The position numbers and the translations under genes were made by a program. The notes beneath the pieces are model-generated. The model worked only from the letters and a program-made list of their open reading frames with translations. It did not search any database and was not told where the DNA came from. A stretch of DNA of 6,895 nt from Nanosynbacter sp. (GTDB lineage Bacteria > Patescibacteriota > Saccharimonadia > Saccharimonadales > Saccharimonadaceae), in assembly GCA_015257705.1 (NCBI GenBank), contig JABZJR010000036.1, positions 1-6,895 of the forward strand, written 5' to 3'. Positions 6,892-6,895 of this stretch are shown here, piece by piece; position 1 is the stretch's first letter; each line of letters opens with the position of its first letter.

Positions 6892-6895
6892 CTCC

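Noticed and set aside
1..6895. Alternative genetic code (TGA or TAG read as an amino acid)
   Set aside because: All three genes read without internal stops under the standard code and each complete gene ends at TAA, so nothing in the window requires reassignment. The multi-stop array is suggestive but not proof.

Overview
The window reads as part of the virion-structure block of a tailed double-stranded DNA bacteriophage or prophage, most likely short-tailed (podovirus-like). All three genes lie on the minus strand and are transcribed from high to low coordinates. In order they are: (1) a 1517-residue, cysteine-free, helix-rich protein resembling the large internal/ejection ('polyvalent'-type) virion proteins of phages; (2) a 221-residue protein with the helix/beta/helix layout of a portal-to-tail adaptor; (3) an open frame of at least 523 residues that runs off the low-coordinate end and looks like a beta-propeller tail nozzle/hub or DNA-stabilisation protein with an immunoglobulin/FN3-like insert. 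Gene identities rest on recognition by eye of protein layout and sequence patterns, not on a database search.

Layout (minus strand, upstream to downstream): 6891-2338 large virion protein, whose ATG is 4 bases from the window edge, so its true start could lie outside; 2337-2231 the only intergenic region (about 107 bp); 2230-1565 adaptor-like protein; 1571-1 nozzle/stabilisation-like protein, overlapping the adaptor stop by 7 nt and truncated by the window. Coding density is very high, and no stretch over 300 bases lacks a gene. No plus-strand gene, tRNA, rRNA, insertion sequence, CRISPR array, integrase or attachment site was seen.

The intergenic region is the most information-rich non-coding part. 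The large gene ends in four consecutive in-frame stops (TAA TAG TGA TAA), then one sense codon and another TGA. That last TGA also supplies the TG of a perfect extended -10 promoter (TGATATAAT). Downstream lies an imperfect hairpin followed by a T-run (terminator-like), flanked by CCTAAA, which is exactly complementary to the TTTAGG Shine-Dalgarno of the adaptor gene. This suggests a separate promoter with an attenuating or ribosome-site-masking leader that sets adaptor/nozzle output independently of the large protein.

Functionally the adaptor would dock under the portal, the nozzle would close the tail, and the large protein would be packaged and/or ejected with the DNA. Host identity is not shown by the sequence. 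The base composition is moderately AT-rich, leucine CTA and isoleucine ATA codons are common, CTAG is not depleted, and the standard genetic code fits all three genes. I found no defence or other accessory system here; the novelty lies in the leader/stop-codon architecture and in the large protein.
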